64,000 nucleotides of DNA from positions 62,001 to 126,000 of the forward strand of contig NZ_JAFIWC010000002.1 in assembly GCF_017163755.1 (NCBI RefSeq). Direction: 5' to 3'. The notes below the pieces were generated by a model. The model saw only the letters and a program-made list of their open reading frames with translations, did not search any database and was not told the origin of the DNA. Source of the DNA: Xanthomonas sp. GTDB taxonomy: Bacteria > Pseudomonadota > Gammaproteobacteria > Xanthomonadales > Xanthomonadaceae. Each line of letters starts with the position of its first letter. Position 1 is the first letter of the stretch. A program made the position numbers and the translations under genes. Below are positions 9,201-17,992 of the stretch, in pieces.

Positions 9201-12196
9201 GTGAGCGCGCCGCTGTTCACCAGCACCGCGTCGGTGCCGGTCAGGCCGACCGTGTCCTGGAACGCGTTGGCCTTGTCCAGGGTGATGTCGCCGCTGCCGG
9301 CGTCGATATCGGCGCTGCCGCCGACCGTCAATGCGGCCGCCTGGGTGATCGCGCCACCGTTGCTGTCCGCGTCCAGCGCGCCGGTCACCGTGCCGCCGCC
9401 CAGGTTAAGGGCGCCGTTGCTGGCGACGGTGAGAGTGCCGGTGGACAGCGTGCCCAGCGTCAGCGCGTTGCGGTCGGCGATCGTCACGTCGCCGCCGGTC
9501 AGGTCCACGGCCGAGCGGAAGTCGTTGCCGTTGGCCAGGCCGATCGCGCCGGTGCCGGCGTTGATGGTGCTGATGCCGTCGGCCGTGAGCGCCCCTGCGC
9601 TCTGCACGATGTCGTGGTCGCTGCTGGTCAGTGCGAGCGTGCCGCCGGCATCGACATCGGCGCCCAGGCTGATGCCGCCACCGCCGGTCAGGCGGACGTT
9701 GTGGCCGGACAGCGCCGCGACGATGTTCAGGCCGTCGCCACTGATCAGGGTCAAGTCGCCGCTGCCGGTGCCGATGGCGGCCGTCGGCAGCGTCAACGTG
9801 CCGCCGGCCTGCAGCCAGAGCGCGCCGTTGCTGCCGCTGGTGAGCGAGGCCACGTTCAGATCGTTGCGCGCGACCACCTCGATGCCGGTACCGGCAAGGC
9901 TGACCGTGTCGCGGAAGTCGTTGCCGGGAGCGTCCAGCTCGATCGCGCCGGCGGCGGTGAGGGTGGCGGCACCGGCGGCGTCGATTGCGCCGCCGTCCTG
10001 CCGGATCGAACCGCCGCTGCTGGTCACCGCGAGCGTGCCGGTGCTGGTCACGCCGCCCGCCAAGCTCACGCCGTCGCGCCCGGTCAGCGCGATGTTGCGG
10101 CCGGACAGCGCGTCGGTGATGCCGAGCGCGCCGCCGTTGGCCTGCAGGGCGAGGTCGGCGGTCCCGGTATCGATCGCCTGCGCCGGCAGCGTCAGGGCGC
10201 CGCCGGCGGTGAGCGAGATCGCGCCGTTGCTGCCGCTGCTCAACGCCGAGACGACGAGATCGCTCTGATCCACCACGGTGATGCCGGTACCGGTCAAGCT
10301 GACCCCGGCGCGGAACTCGTTGCCGGCGCGGTCCAGGAGGATCGGGTTGCCGCCTGCGTTGACGATCGCCGCGCCGCCGACGTCCAGCACGCCGCCGGCC
10401 TGCTGGATGGCCCCGGCCGCGCTGCTCAACTGCAGCGTGCCGCTGCCCGTGGTGGTGATGTCATGGCCGAGCGTCAGGCCGTCGCGGGCGCTCAATGTGA
10501 CGTTGCGTCCGCGCAGGTCGCCGGCGGTGCTCAGCGCGGCGCCATGGGCGGCCAGGCTCAGATCGGCGCTGCCGGTGTCGATCGCGCTGCCCGGCAGCGT
10601 CAGCGCGCCGCCAGCGCTCAGCGACAGCGCGCTGTTGCTGCCCAGGGTCAACGCGGCGATGGTCAGGGCGTTGGCGTCGGCCAGGGCGATACCGCTGCCG
10701 GTCAGCGACACGGCGCCGCCGAAATCGTTGGCGGGGCGTTCCAGGGCGATCGAGCCGCTGCCGGCGTCGAGGATGCTGGTGCCAGTGACGGTCAGCGAAT
10801 TGCTCGCGGACTGGCCGATCGCGCCGCCGTTGCTGGTCGCGGACAGGGTGCCGGTCACGCTGCCGCTGCCCAGGTTCAAGGCGCCGCTGCTGGTGGCGGT
10901 GAGATTGCCGGTGGCCAGCGTGCCCAGGATCAGTTCGCCGCTGTCGCTGATCGTGGCGCTGCCGCTGCTCAGGCTGACCGCCTGCCCGAAGTCGTTGCCG
11001 GCGGCGTCCAGGGTGAGCGCATGGCTGCCCAGCGCGAAGCTGCTGCTGCCGGCGACGGTCAGCGCGCCGGATTGCCCCAGGCCGATGGTGTTGGACAGGC
11101 CCAGGTTGCCCCCTACATCCAGGCTGCCGAGTGCGGCGATGCGGTTGTTGCCGGTGAAGCCGGCATCGCCACCGATGCTGCCGCCCAGGGTGCCGGCGGT
11201 ATAGACGCCGCTCTGCTGCACGCTGCTGTCGGTGCCGATGGTGATCGCGCCGCTGCCCACGTCGATGCTGCCGCTGCCGCCGATGCCGAGCTGGCCGGCG
11301 CCGTTGGCGATCAGCGACACGCTGCCGTCGCTGCCGTTGCCGAGGGCCGCGGCGGTGACAATCCCGCTGTTGTTGACCAACTGGTCGAACAGGCCCTGCG
11401 CCGCGCGCGCCTGCAGCGTGACGATGCCGCCGGGCGCGCTGAGGGTGCCGCTGTTGTCCACCGCCAGCGTGTCCAGCTGCATCTGCAAGGCCTTGTCGAC
11501 GACGACGCCGAAGCCGCCGCTTTCGAAGGTCAGGGTGACCTTGTCGGCGCCGACCAGGTTGATGTTGCCGGCGCTGGCGGTGATGGTGCCGCTGTTGACC
11601 ACCTTGCCGCCGATCAGGTCGACCGCGCCGGCGGCGGCGTTGATGGTGCCGCTGTTGGACATCAGCGCGACCATGGTGCCGCCGGCATCGAGCGTGTCGT
11701 TGCCGCTCATGAAGTCGGAGGCGCTGATGCCCAGGGTGCTGGCCACCAGCCCGCCGACGTTGATCTGCGCGGTGCTGCCGAAGATCACCCCTTCGCGGTT
11801 GATCAGGAACACCTGGCCGTTGGCGTTGAGATTGCCGAAGATCTGCGTGGGTTCGCCGCCTTGCACCAGGTTGAGCACCGCGGCGCTGCTGGACGGCTGG
11901 TTGAACGTCACCGTGGCCGCCGAGCCGATGTCGAACGCGCTCCAGGTCAGCGCCATCCGGCTCGAGCTCTGGTCGATGGTCAGGGTGTTATCGAGGTTGT
12001 TGGGCGGATTGATCATGCCGGCGCCGCCGACGACGCTGCCGCCGGTCGGCAGTTGGGTGTTGGCGACCTGCGCCGGCGCGGCGCCGGGCGCCATGATGGC
12101 GAGCGTGGCCGCCAATGCCAGCGCGAGCGGCGAGTGCCGCGGCGTGCGGGTGCGTGCGGCACGGGCGGCGGTCGAAGCGTGGGCGATGGCAGGCAT
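6227..12196 (-). CDS. TpsA: filamentous haemagglutinin-like two-partner secretion exoprotein
   Basis: A 1989-residue secreted beta-helical protein. A long N-terminal extension and signal peptide (ending near APGAAPAQVA) lead into the TPS/haemagglutination-activity domain, with NLNANGQVFLINREGVIFG as the NPNG-type signature. From about residue 390 to 1620 there are about 13 degenerate repeats of roughly 95 residues, each holding an AGNDF-like element (for example DAAGNDFQGTVAL, TEAGNDFQGTVLA) and an ALxLGSGxVxG element. The C-terminus ends with a Cys pair, C1977 and C1986 (ACDPDDPDAQCEQE), reminiscent of the HMW1-type C-terminal disulphide loop that tethers the exoprotein to its pore. I chose the Met at 12196, which lies 11 nt after tpsB. 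The open frame continues far upstream but is meaningless there. Role inferred: adhesin or contact-dependent exoprotein. No CDI-type C-terminal toxin is recognisable. Confidence 0.9.
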   Translation of the reverse strand: MPAIAHASTAARAARTRTPRHSPLALALAATLAIMAPGAAPAQVANTQLPTGGSVVGGAGMINPPNNLDNTLTIDQSSSRMALTWSAFDIGSAATVTFNQPSSSAAVLNLVQGGEPTQIFGNLNANGQVFLINREGVIFGSTAQINVGGLVASTLGISASDFMSGNDTLDAGGTMVALMSNSGTINAAAGAVDLIGGKVVNSGTITASAGNINLVGADKVTLTFESGGFGVVVDKALQMQLDTLAVDNSGTLSAPGGIVTLQARAAQGLFDQLVNNSGIVTAAALGNGSDGSVSLIANGAGQLGIGGSGSIDVGSGAITIGTDSSVQQSGVYTAGTLGGSIGGDAGFTGNNRIAALGSLDVGGNLGLSNTIGLGQSGALTVAGSSSFALGSHALTLDAAGNDFGQAVSLSSGSATISDSGELILGTLATGNLTATSSGALNLGSGSVTGTLSATSNGGAIGQSASNSLTVTGTSILDAGSGSIALERPANDFGGAVSLTGSGIALADANALTIAALTLGSNSALSLSAGGALTLPGSAIDTGSADLSLAAHGAALSTAGDLRGRNVTLSARDGLTLGHDITTTGSGTLQLSSAAGAIQQAGGVLDVGGAAIVNAGGNPILLDRAGNEFRAGVSLTGTGITVVDQSDLVVSALSSGSNGAISLTAGGALTLPAQAIDTGTADLALQANGGALGITDALSGRNIALTGRDGVSLAGGVTSTGTLAVTSSGGSIRQDGGAIDAAGAATLTAAGAIELDAPGNDFRDTVSLAGTGIEVVARNDLNVASLTSGSNGALWLQAGGTLTLPTAAIGTGSGDLTLISGDGLNIVAALSGHNVRLTGGGGISLGADVDAGGTLALTSSDHDIVQSAGALTADGISTINAGTGAIGLANGNDFRSAVDLTGGDVTIADRNALTLGTLSTGTLTVASNGALNLGGGTVTGALDADSNGGAITQAAALTVGGSADIDAGSGDITLDKANAFQDTVGLTGTDAVLVNSGALTLAASTLGGRLDIDANGAIGQSGALRVTGASRFQAHGNAIGLAGPGNDFQGAVSLAGGGVQIAAAGDLELGTLATGALAATSHGALNLGSGTVGGALDARSNGGAITQSVATALTVNGTSTLDAGGGAIALANTGNDFGGAVDLTGNGIQLADRNDLDIAALRNGNDGRITLLADGSLRLPAGAIATGSGDLSLVARNGALHLGGALSGRNLTLGSGSALILTSDVAATGDLLLTTANATLGQANAALTVGGATTVATGSGAIALTDAGNHFAGTVDIAGGAVQLRGSGALTLGNLSVDSLDVTSGGILGLGQGRVRGALQADSGNAAIGQSGALRVDGDAALVAGSGAITLDQANRFAGTLSLTGGDTRIRAVDGLSLGTSNVAALQLSSGGALRQLDALTVTGDAAIDAGSGAIALDAAGNDFQGTVALAGGSARIRDANALALGTLAVDALDVANRGALTLGAGSVAGNLVADSGGGAVTQRGALRVDGSATINSGAAAIALDDAGNDFQGEVNLAGGAAHVRDRNALALGSVAVAALTATSNGALSLGQGSIGGDLVARSDGAAAAASGLATASAATPAASGGDIGQRGALSVAGSATLDAGSGAIALTEAGNDFQGTVLARGGAIAIADRNDLAVAAQAGGALALSAGGALRTAGASSGSGIALGAGGDLELGHDVTSSGALQLRSGGAITQTGGVLSAASLSGSAGGATRLDGANAIAALGEFGATQLSLRTLGDLTVAGPVTVGDALRLSAGGDLAIDGALGASSVWLQAGGDLGQGGGGRISAATLSGSVGGSTRLGGRDAFVDNRIGTLGNFASPGGFSLSNGQSLTLSALDGSAYTVNAGTSALYLGVLGDLLQADTTWLYDGAGVFSASGRIGTAANPIYVRGVHNQTVAAIGLPPAYFYALRADGALLGVDGESGINVPTSAFASRAQSSSNRTVAYVDLGAANAPYRAFGLVKPGIRLPADQQPACDPDDPDAQCEQE

Positions 12197-12207
12197 GCGC
12201 GTATCCC

Positions 12208-13896
12208 TCAGAAGGTGAAACCGAAGCGCGAGTAGTAGCGGACGTCGCGTCCGTCGGACGCATCGCGCCCGCCGGTCGGACGCGATGCGCTGAGCCGCAG
12301 CTCGAAGTTCTTGAACTGCGGCAGGCGCAAGGTGGCGCCGACCCCGGCGCCGTCGAAGGTTTCCACCGCCGGCGCCAGCACGCGGTTGCCGCCGGCCGGA
12401 TACACCCGCGCGTGGTCGGCGAACACATCCAGCTCCAGCACCTCGCGCCACGGCCGGCCGTTGAACGGCGAGGCGGCATCGGCGAAGCCCGGCGCGTCGA
12501 CGTGGTATTCCAGCGCGGCGTAGTAGCCGCGGTCGCCGAGCGCGTCGGACACCGGGTAGGCGCGCACGCTGTCCGGGCCGCCCACCGCGAACTGCTCCAT
12601 CGGGGTCAGCGCGTCGTCGCTGTACTGGCCGTTGAGCTTGAAGTACAGGCGCTGGGTGCGGCTGAGGTACTGCATGCGCGTATAGCCCAGCCGCGCGATC
12701 GTGAAGTGGCGGTCGTGCTGCGGGCTGACCAGGTCCGGCGCCTCGGAGCGGTCCTTCAGCGACTGGCGCAGGCTCAGCTGCAGCAGATCGATGCCGCGCC
12801 AGCGCAGGTCGGTGCGGCGCATCGCCGCGCCCAGTTCGACCACGTCGAATTTCTGGTTGGACAGCTGCATGCCCATCGCGCTGAGCCGCGACTGCTCGCG
12901 CAGGTAGCGCGCCGACGCCTGCCACTGCAGGTTCTCGCGGTTGACGAACTTCCAGTCGCCGCCGGCATAGGCCACCGAGGTCGGACCCTGCAGGCCGAGC
13001 GCGGCGAACACGCCGTTGCGCACTTCCAGTTCGCTGCGGCTGGCGCCGACCACCGCGCCCAGCCCGGGCACCGCCGGCACCGGCAGCGCGTAGGACAGCG
13101 CGCCGATCCGGCTCTGCCGCGGGTCCAGCGCATAGGCGTAGCTGGCGGAGAACACGTCGCCCAGGCCGAGCGGGCTGTTCCAGGCGATGCCGGCCTGGGC
13201 GCGGTAGCGGCCGGTCAGCTCGGTGCCGTAGTTGTTGCCGCCCACGCTGATCGCATATGGCCGCGGCGCCTCGCTGGCGACCAGCAGCACGTCGGTCTCG
13301 CCCTCGTGCTTGCCCGGCTGCAGCACCGAGGACACCGACACGCCCGGCAGGTCGCGCAGATACAGCAGCGCGCTGTCCACCTCCTGCTTGCGCAGCGGCC
13401 GCCCGTGCAGCGGCCGCAGCGGCGCGGCCAGGGTGCCGTTGCGGTAGCGCGACGCGCCCTTGACCTCGACCTGGCCGACGCGGCCTTCGAGCACGCGGAT
13501 CTCCACGATCTGCGCCGGGCCCGGCGTCTGCGCCGGCAGGTAGGCGGTGCTTACGATGAAGCCGGACAGGCGGTAGAAGCGGGTGATGGCATCGGCCACC
13601 GCCTGCAGCTGCTCGAAGCGCAACGCCACCGCGGGCTGGCCCTGCGCCAGGGCCTGGAACTGCGCGTCGGCCAGCGCCTGCACCGTGGCCGGGGTGATGC
13701 CGGCCTGCGGGTGCTCGCCGACGTCGCGCACGCGGAAGCCGCGCACCTGCAGGGCGACCGCCTCGCCGCTGTCGCGGTCCTTCAGCGGCGGCAGCGCCGC
13801 GGCGGCGCCGGCATCGGCACCGGCGGGCGCCTGCGCCCACACCGGCGCGGCAGCGAGCCACGCGGACACGGCCGCGGCCAGACACGTCATGCGCAT
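12208..13896 (-). CDS. TpsB: ShlB/FhaC-type outer-membrane transporter
   Basis: A 562-residue Omp85-superfamily pore that would translocate TpsA across the outer membrane. A signal peptide (MRMTCLAAAVSAWLAAAPVWAQ) is followed by POTRA domains: VQVRGFRVRDVGEHP, then IVEIRVLEGRVGQVEVKGASRYRNG and LRKQEVDSALLYLRDLPGV. A 16-strand barrel region has QFAVGGPDSVRAYPVSDALGDRGYYAALEY, the conserved VRGY/F-like motif of the family in L6. It ends in an aromatic residue (FGFTF). The start at 13896 has GGGGGAA at good spacing. The alternative Met at 13890 would give an exact ATGA overlap with the upstream gene. It is paired with tpsA 11 nt downstream. Confidence 0.92.
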   Translation of the reverse strand: MRMTCLAAAVSAWLAAAPVWAQAPAGADAGAAAALPPLKDRDSGEAVALQVRGFRVRDVGEHPQAGITPATVQALADAQFQALAQGQPAVALRFEQLQAVADAITRFYRLSGFIVSTAYLPAQTPGPAQIVEIRVLEGRVGQVEVKGASRYRNGTLAAPLRPLHGRPLRKQEVDSALLYLRDLPGVSVSSVLQPGKHEGETDVLLVASEAPRPYAISVGGNNYGTELTGRYRAQAGIAWNSPLGLGDVFSASYAYALDPRQSRIGALSYALPVPAVPGLGAVVGASRSELEVRNGVFAALGLQGPTSVAYAGGDWKFVNRENLQWQASARYLREQSRLSAMGMQLSNQKFDVVELGAAMRRTDLRWRGIDLLQLSLRQSLKDRSEAPDLVSPQHDRHFTIARLGYTRMQYLSRTQRLYFKLNGQYSDDALTPMEQFAVGGPDSVRAYPVSDALGDRGYYAALEYHVDAPGFADAASPFNGRPWREVLELDVFADHARVYPAGGNRVLAPAVETFDGAGVGATLRLPQFKNFELRLSASRPTGGRDASDGRDVRYYSRFGFTF

Positions 13897-14345
13897 GCGA
13901 TTTCCCCCGAACCCGATCCCTGTCGTGCGTCGTCTCCGCCGGCGGTTGCCTGCGTTGCCGCCGGGAACCGGGCGGAACGGTGGGCGAACGTGCCGGGGAC
14001 GGCGGCCGCTTCCGAACGCCCGGCGAGCGTGGGCGTTGCGTCTGCGAAGAGTAGCAGCAGCAGCAAGGCCAGCAATAGCGCCAGGCCCAACAGCAGCCAT
14101 CCGAACCGGCGCCGGCGCGCGGGCGCGGCGGCCAGCAGCAGCGGCAGCGGCTCGTGCCCGGCGTGCGCCGGCGGGACGGCCGGCCGCAGCGCGTTGCGGT
14201 GGGTGATGCCCTGCGCGCCGCCGCGCACGGCGGCCAGCACGTTGCGCCGGCGCGCGCGGTATTCGTCGCGGCCGATGCGGCCGTGCTGGTACGCCTCGGC
14301 CAGCGCGTGCAATTGCGCGTTGGCCCGCTGCTGGGCATCGTTCAT
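13887..14345 (-). CDS. Small single-pass membrane protein between ppkA and tpsB
   Basis: A 152-residue protein of unknown function. The N-terminal 50 residues (RANAQLHALAEAYQHGRIGRDEYRARRRNVLAAV) resemble a short SHOCT-like helical module. One strong transmembrane segment follows (about residues 80-98, WLLLGLALLLALLLLLLF), with a Pro/Ala/Arg-rich tail predicted on the far side. It overlaps the upstream kinase stop codon by ATGA (14345-14342) and overlaps the tpsB start, so it is translationally coupled on both sides. This ties the two-partner secretion genes to the T6SS kinase operon. Confidence 0.75.
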   Translation of the reverse strand: MNDAQQRANAQLHALAEAYQHGRIGRDEYRARRRNVLAAVRGGAQGITHRNALRPAVPPAHAGHEPLPLLLAAAPARRRRFGWLLLGLALLLALLLLLLFADATPTLAGRSEAAAVPGTFAHRSARFPAATQATAGGDDARQGSGSGEIACA

Positions 14346-17300
14346 GGCAGTTCCCGCAGCACGCGCAGGCCCACGTCCGCCTGCGCCGAACCGTTGTCGG
14401 CGCGGCGCGCCTGCACCGTGCAGTCGGACCAGTAACTGGCGAAACTGCCGCCGCGCGCCTGCACCCCGCCGCCGCTGGACACCCATTCCCATACGTTGCC
14501 GGTGACGTTCACCAGCCCCCAGGGATTGGCGTCGCGGCCGCGCGCGGACACCGGCGCGCGCGCGGCGTCGCCGGCGCTGGCGCTCGGCGGCACGCAGTTG
14601 CTGTCCTCGGCCTGGCGCCAGTCGGCGCCGGCCTGCGCGGCGTGCTGCCACTCGGCGTCGGTGGGCAGGCGGTAGCGCCAGCCGCCGCTGCCGATGGTGA
14701 GCCAACGCAGGTACGCCCTGGCCTGGGTCAGGCTGATGTTGCGCACCGGCGCGCGCGCCAGCTCGGCATCGCCGGCCGGCTGCGCGGTGCACTTGCCTGT
14801 GGCCTGGCAGAACAGGTTGAAGTCCGACACCGCCACTTCCGCGCGCGACAGCGCGTACGGCTTGCCGCCGGCCACGCCCGGCACCACCACCAGCATCGGC
14901 CCGCGCTGCTGGCCGAGCATGTCGAAGCAGGCCTTGCCGCGTCCGGGCAGCGCCGCGCCGCCACACGGATCCGGGCCGGTGGGCACCGGCGGCAGCGGTT
15001 CGTCGTCGGCGCCGGGCGCGGGCGCGGCTGCCGCGCCGGCCGCCGCGGCGCGCGGCGTCGCGGCCGCCGGCCTGGATCCGTCGGCCTTGCCGCCCGCAGG
15101 CCGCTTCGCGTCCGCCGTTGCGGGCTCGGCCGCGGCCGCGGGCGCCACCGCGCCCGGCGCCGGCGCGTCGCCGCCCGGCCGCTGCAGGCGCGCGGACAGG
15201 CTGCCTTCGGGCAACCGGCCCTGCGTCTTCAACTGCGCTTCCAGCTGCGCCATCGCCTGCGCATCGCGGCGGTACAGCGCGTCCAGGCGCTGGCCCAGCT
15301 GCTGCCGCGCGGGCGCCGGCAACGACGCGGCGGACGCGTCCATCACCGCGGCGACCACCTGGTAGCGTTCGTGCGCGGCACGCAGTTCGGCACGCTCGCC
15401 GAGCGCGGCGATGCCCTGGCCGAGCAGCTCGGCCGCCTGGCGGTAGCCGCCTTGCGCGAACGCGCCGCCGGCATTGCCCAGATAGACGTCGGCCAGCAAC
15501 TGCGGCCCGTCCTTGGCCAGGAACGCGTGCTGCGGCTGCAGCGCGCGGATCCGCGCCAGCGCGGCGCGCGCCTTGTCCAGGTCGTTGGCGGCGGCGGCGC
15601 GGCGCAGCGACTCGATGCGCGAGGCCACTTCGGCCTCGGCGCTCTCGCGCGCCAGCATCGCCTGCAGCTGCGCCTGCAACGTCTGCAGGCGGTCGCGCTG
15701 GGCGAGCAGCGCAGGCGCATCCGGCGCCTGGCGCAGGCCGAACGCGACCAGGTCCTGCGCGCTGGCCAGCTGCGCCGGATCGCTCTGCGGCGCCACCGTG
15801 GCCACCACCGCGGCGGCCAGCGCCTGGGCCTGCGCGCTGCGCTCGTCCGCCGGCAGCGCGGCCAACGCCGACGCCGCCTGGTCCTGCCAGCCGAGGTCGG
15901 CGCTCGGCGCGGCCAGCAGCGCGGCGAGCAGTTGCCGCGCCTGCGCCGCGCTGCGCGGCGCGGCGGGGTCGGCGCCGCGCGCGCGCAGCCTGTGCTCGGC
16001 CTGCGCCAGCTGCGTGTCGCGCAGCTGCAGGCGCAGCGAATCGGGAAACGCCGCGCGCGCCTGCGCCAGCCGCGTGCGCGCCGGCCCCAGCTGGCCTGCG
16101 CCGATCGCCTCGCCCACCACCGCGTCGTAGCGCAGTTCCAGTTCCGGATGGCGCAGCAGGGCGCTGGCCGGATCGATCTCGCGCACCTGCTCCAGCGTGG
16201 CCAGCGCGTTGCCGGGCTGCTCGCGGAAGATCGCCCCGGCCTGGATCTGCCGGTTGAGCGCGGTGTCCAGCGCGTTGAGGCGTTCGTTCCTCTCCCGCTC
16301 CATGGCCTGGCGGCGCGCGTCCAGCGCCGGCGAATACAACCGCAGGCGGTCGCGCAGCGCGAACACCTGCAGCGCGCCGCGGTAGTCGTAGCGGCCGCTG
16401 GACGGATTCCACAACGCGTCCAGGCGGCGCAGCAGGAAGTCCTGGATCAGATCGCCGCGGTCGACCAGCAGGCGCCGGCGGTCGTCGTCGTCGAGGCTGG
16501 ACAGCGCCTGCATCGCCTGCGCTTCGTCGGCGTAGCGCTGCGGGTCGTCGGCGCCGAAGCGCGCGGTGACTTCGGCCAGCTGGCGCTGGTGCAGATAGCG
16601 CGAGCCGCCCCAGCCGCCGAGCCCGACCAGCACCAGCGCCGCGGCGCCGTAGCCGGCCAGCGGCAGCGCGCGCTCGCGCAGCGGGATCTCGCGCAGGCCC
16701 TGCAGCAGCGCCTGGACGTCGCGCAGGCGCTGCGCGGCCGGGAACGCCACCGCCGCGCACAGGGTCTGGTACTGGCGCTTGGTCAGTCCCGGCACCGGCG
16801 GCGGCATGCGCCCTTCGCGCAGCGCCACCTCGGCGCTGAGCTTGTCGAACGGATGCTTGCCGGTCAGCAGCTCGAAGCACACGCAACCCAGCGCGTAGAT
16901 GTCGTCCGAGGCGGTGGGTTCCTGGCCGCGGATCATCTCCAGGCTGGCGTAGGCCGGGGTCAGCGCGCCGAGCGTGGCCGCGTCGAACACGGTCTGCTCG
17001 CCGCTGGCGTCGGCGGCGTGCTTGCCGGCGCGGGCGATGCCGAAGTCGAACACCTTCGGCACCCCGTCGCGGGTGACCATCACGTTGCCCGGCTTGAAAT
17101 CAGAGTGCACCACACCGGCGGCGTGCGCACGCGCCAGCGCGCGCGCCATGCCTTCGATCAGCGGCCGCGCCCGCGCCAGCGGCATGCCGTGGTAGGCCTG
17201 CTCGCGGATCAGCGTCTTCAGGTCGCAGCCGTCGATGTACTCCATGGTCATGAACACCAGGGTGCGGTCCTTGTCGAAGTCGTACACGCGCACGATGTTG

Positions 17301-17986
17301 TCGTGAGCCAGCTTCTGCGAGCGCCGCGCCTCGCGCTGCAGCGCCACCAGCGAATCGGGGTGGCGGCGGAACTCGTCGCTGAGCACCTTCACCGCCAGCC
17401 ACGGGTCGCGGTCGCGCGCCTCGACCTTGCGCTCGTCGCGCGCCAGGTAGACCACGCCCATGCCGCCGCGGCCGAGCTCGCGTTCCAGGTAGAAACGGCC
17501 CTTCAGCAGCGTGCCCACGGTGGCGTAGTCGCCGCCGGCGGCATCGGCCAGGCGCTGCCAGCTGGACAGGCTGGCGGTGCCGGCGGTGCCGGTCGCGCCA
17601 CCGGTGCCGGTGCCGCCGGTGGCATCGGCGTCGGCGCCGGGCAGCGGCATCGCCGGCTGCACCCGGGTGGCGTCGTCCTCGACGGCCGGCGGCGGCGCGC
17701 GCCGCGGCATCACCACGGTGGCGTCGTCGTCGACCGGCGCACGCGCCGCGCCCGTGGCGGCGGCGTCCCCGCGCAGCGCGTCGAGCCGGGTCACCAGCGT
17801 GGTCACGGTGGTGGCGTCGAGCAGCCGCTGCCGCTGCAGCGTCCACAGCGTTTCCACGCCGGCGCGGTACTCGGCCTCGGGCAGCGCGCTGCGCCGGGCC
17901 AGCGCGTCGAGCACGGCCTTCAGGTCCAGATCGCCGCTGCGCATCGCAGCGACCAGTTCGACGACGGTGGCGGTGTCTTCATGCAC
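14342..17986 (-). CDS. ppkA: PpkA-type Ser/Thr kinase with C-terminal formylglycine-enzyme-like domain
   Basis: A 1214-residue transmembrane kinase expected to activate T6SS assembly by threonine phosphorylation. An acidic N-terminal region holds two DDAT stretches (Thr90 in DDDATVVMP, Thr107 in EDDATRVQP) that look like FHA-binding phosphothreonine sites. The kinase domain spans about 160-430: GRGGMGVVY, Lys200, catalytic loop H294-S-D-F-K, DFG at 314. The usual HRD arginine is Ser, so this is a non-RD kinase. One membrane segment follows (YGAAALVLVGLGGWGG), then a long helical periplasmic region. The C-terminal sulfatase-modifying/FGE-like domain has YRLPTDAEWQHAA, NVTGNVWEWV and ARGGSFASYWSDC. 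It lies 6 nt after pppA and overlaps the next gene. Fusion of PpkA to an FGE-like domain is known in other T6SS loci. Confidence 0.92.
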   Translation of the reverse strand: MHEDTATVVELVAAMRSGDLDLKAVLDALARRSALPEAEYRAGVETLWTLQRQRLLDATTVTTLVTRLDALRGDAAATGAARAPVDDDATVVMPRRAPPPAVEDDATRVQPAMPLPGADADATGGTGTGGATGTAGTASLSSWQRLADAAGGDYATVGTLLKGRFYLERELGRGGMGVVYLARDERKVEARDRDPWLAVKVLSDEFRRHPDSLVALQREARRSQKLAHDNIVRVYDFDKDRTLVFMTMEYIDGCDLKTLIREQAYHGMPLARARPLIEGMARALARAHAAGVVHSDFKPGNVMVTRDGVPKVFDFGIARAGKHAADASGEQTVFDAATLGALTPAYASLEMIRGQEPTASDDIYALGCVCFELLTGKHPFDKLSAEVALREGRMPPPVPGLTKRQYQTLCAAVAFPAAQRLRDVQALLQGLREIPLRERALPLAGYGAAALVLVGLGGWGGSRYLHQRQLAEVTARFGADDPQRYADEAQAMQALSSLDDDDRRRLLVDRGDLIQDFLLRRLDALWNPSSGRYDYRGALQVFALRDRLRLYSPALDARRQAMERERNERLNALDTALNRQIQAGAIFREQPGNALATLEQVREIDPASALLRHPELELRYDAVVGEAIGAGQLGPARTRLAQARAAFPDSLRLQLRDTQLAQAEHRLRARGADPAAPRSAAQARQLLAALLAAPSADLGWQDQAASALAALPADERSAQAQALAAAVVATVAPQSDPAQLASAQDLVAFGLRQAPDAPALLAQRDRLQTLQAQLQAMLARESAEAEVASRIESLRRAAAANDLDKARAALARIRALQPQHAFLAKDGPQLLADVYLGNAGGAFAQGGYRQAAELLGQGIAALGERAELRAAHERYQVVAAVMDASAASLPAPARQQLGQRLDALYRRDAQAMAQLEAQLKTQGRLPEGSLSARLQRPGGDAPAPGAVAPAAAAEPATADAKRPAGGKADGSRPAAATPRAAAAGAAAAPAPGADDEPLPPVPTGPDPCGGAALPGRGKACFDMLGQQRGPMLVVVPGVAGGKPYALSRAEVAVSDFNLFCQATGKCTAQPAGDAELARAPVRNISLTQARAYLRWLTIGSGGWRYRLPTDAEWQHAAQAGADWRQAEDSNCVPPSASAGDAARAPVSARGRDANPWGLVNVTGNVWEWVSSGGGVQARGGSFASYWSDCTVQARRADNGSAQADVGLRVLRELP

Positions 17987-17992
17987 GGGGTG

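Noticed and set aside
7330-11030. The repeats in tpsA as a CRISPR array or assembly artefact
   Set aside because: The repeats are degenerate, of about 285 bp, stay in frame and encode a beta-helix pattern. This is coding repetition, not an array.
5306-12235. A 2309-codon plus-strand open frame opposite tpsA
   Set aside because: It is a mirror of the repetitive, very GC-rich tpsA gene. Its sequence is a low-complexity Ala/Arg/Gly mix with no domain.
12197-14338. A 2703-codon minus-strand frame that extends tpsA far upstream
   Set aside because: The extra 714 codons overlap tpsB and the small membrane protein gene in another frame. The signal peptide and TPS domain begin at the Met at 12196.
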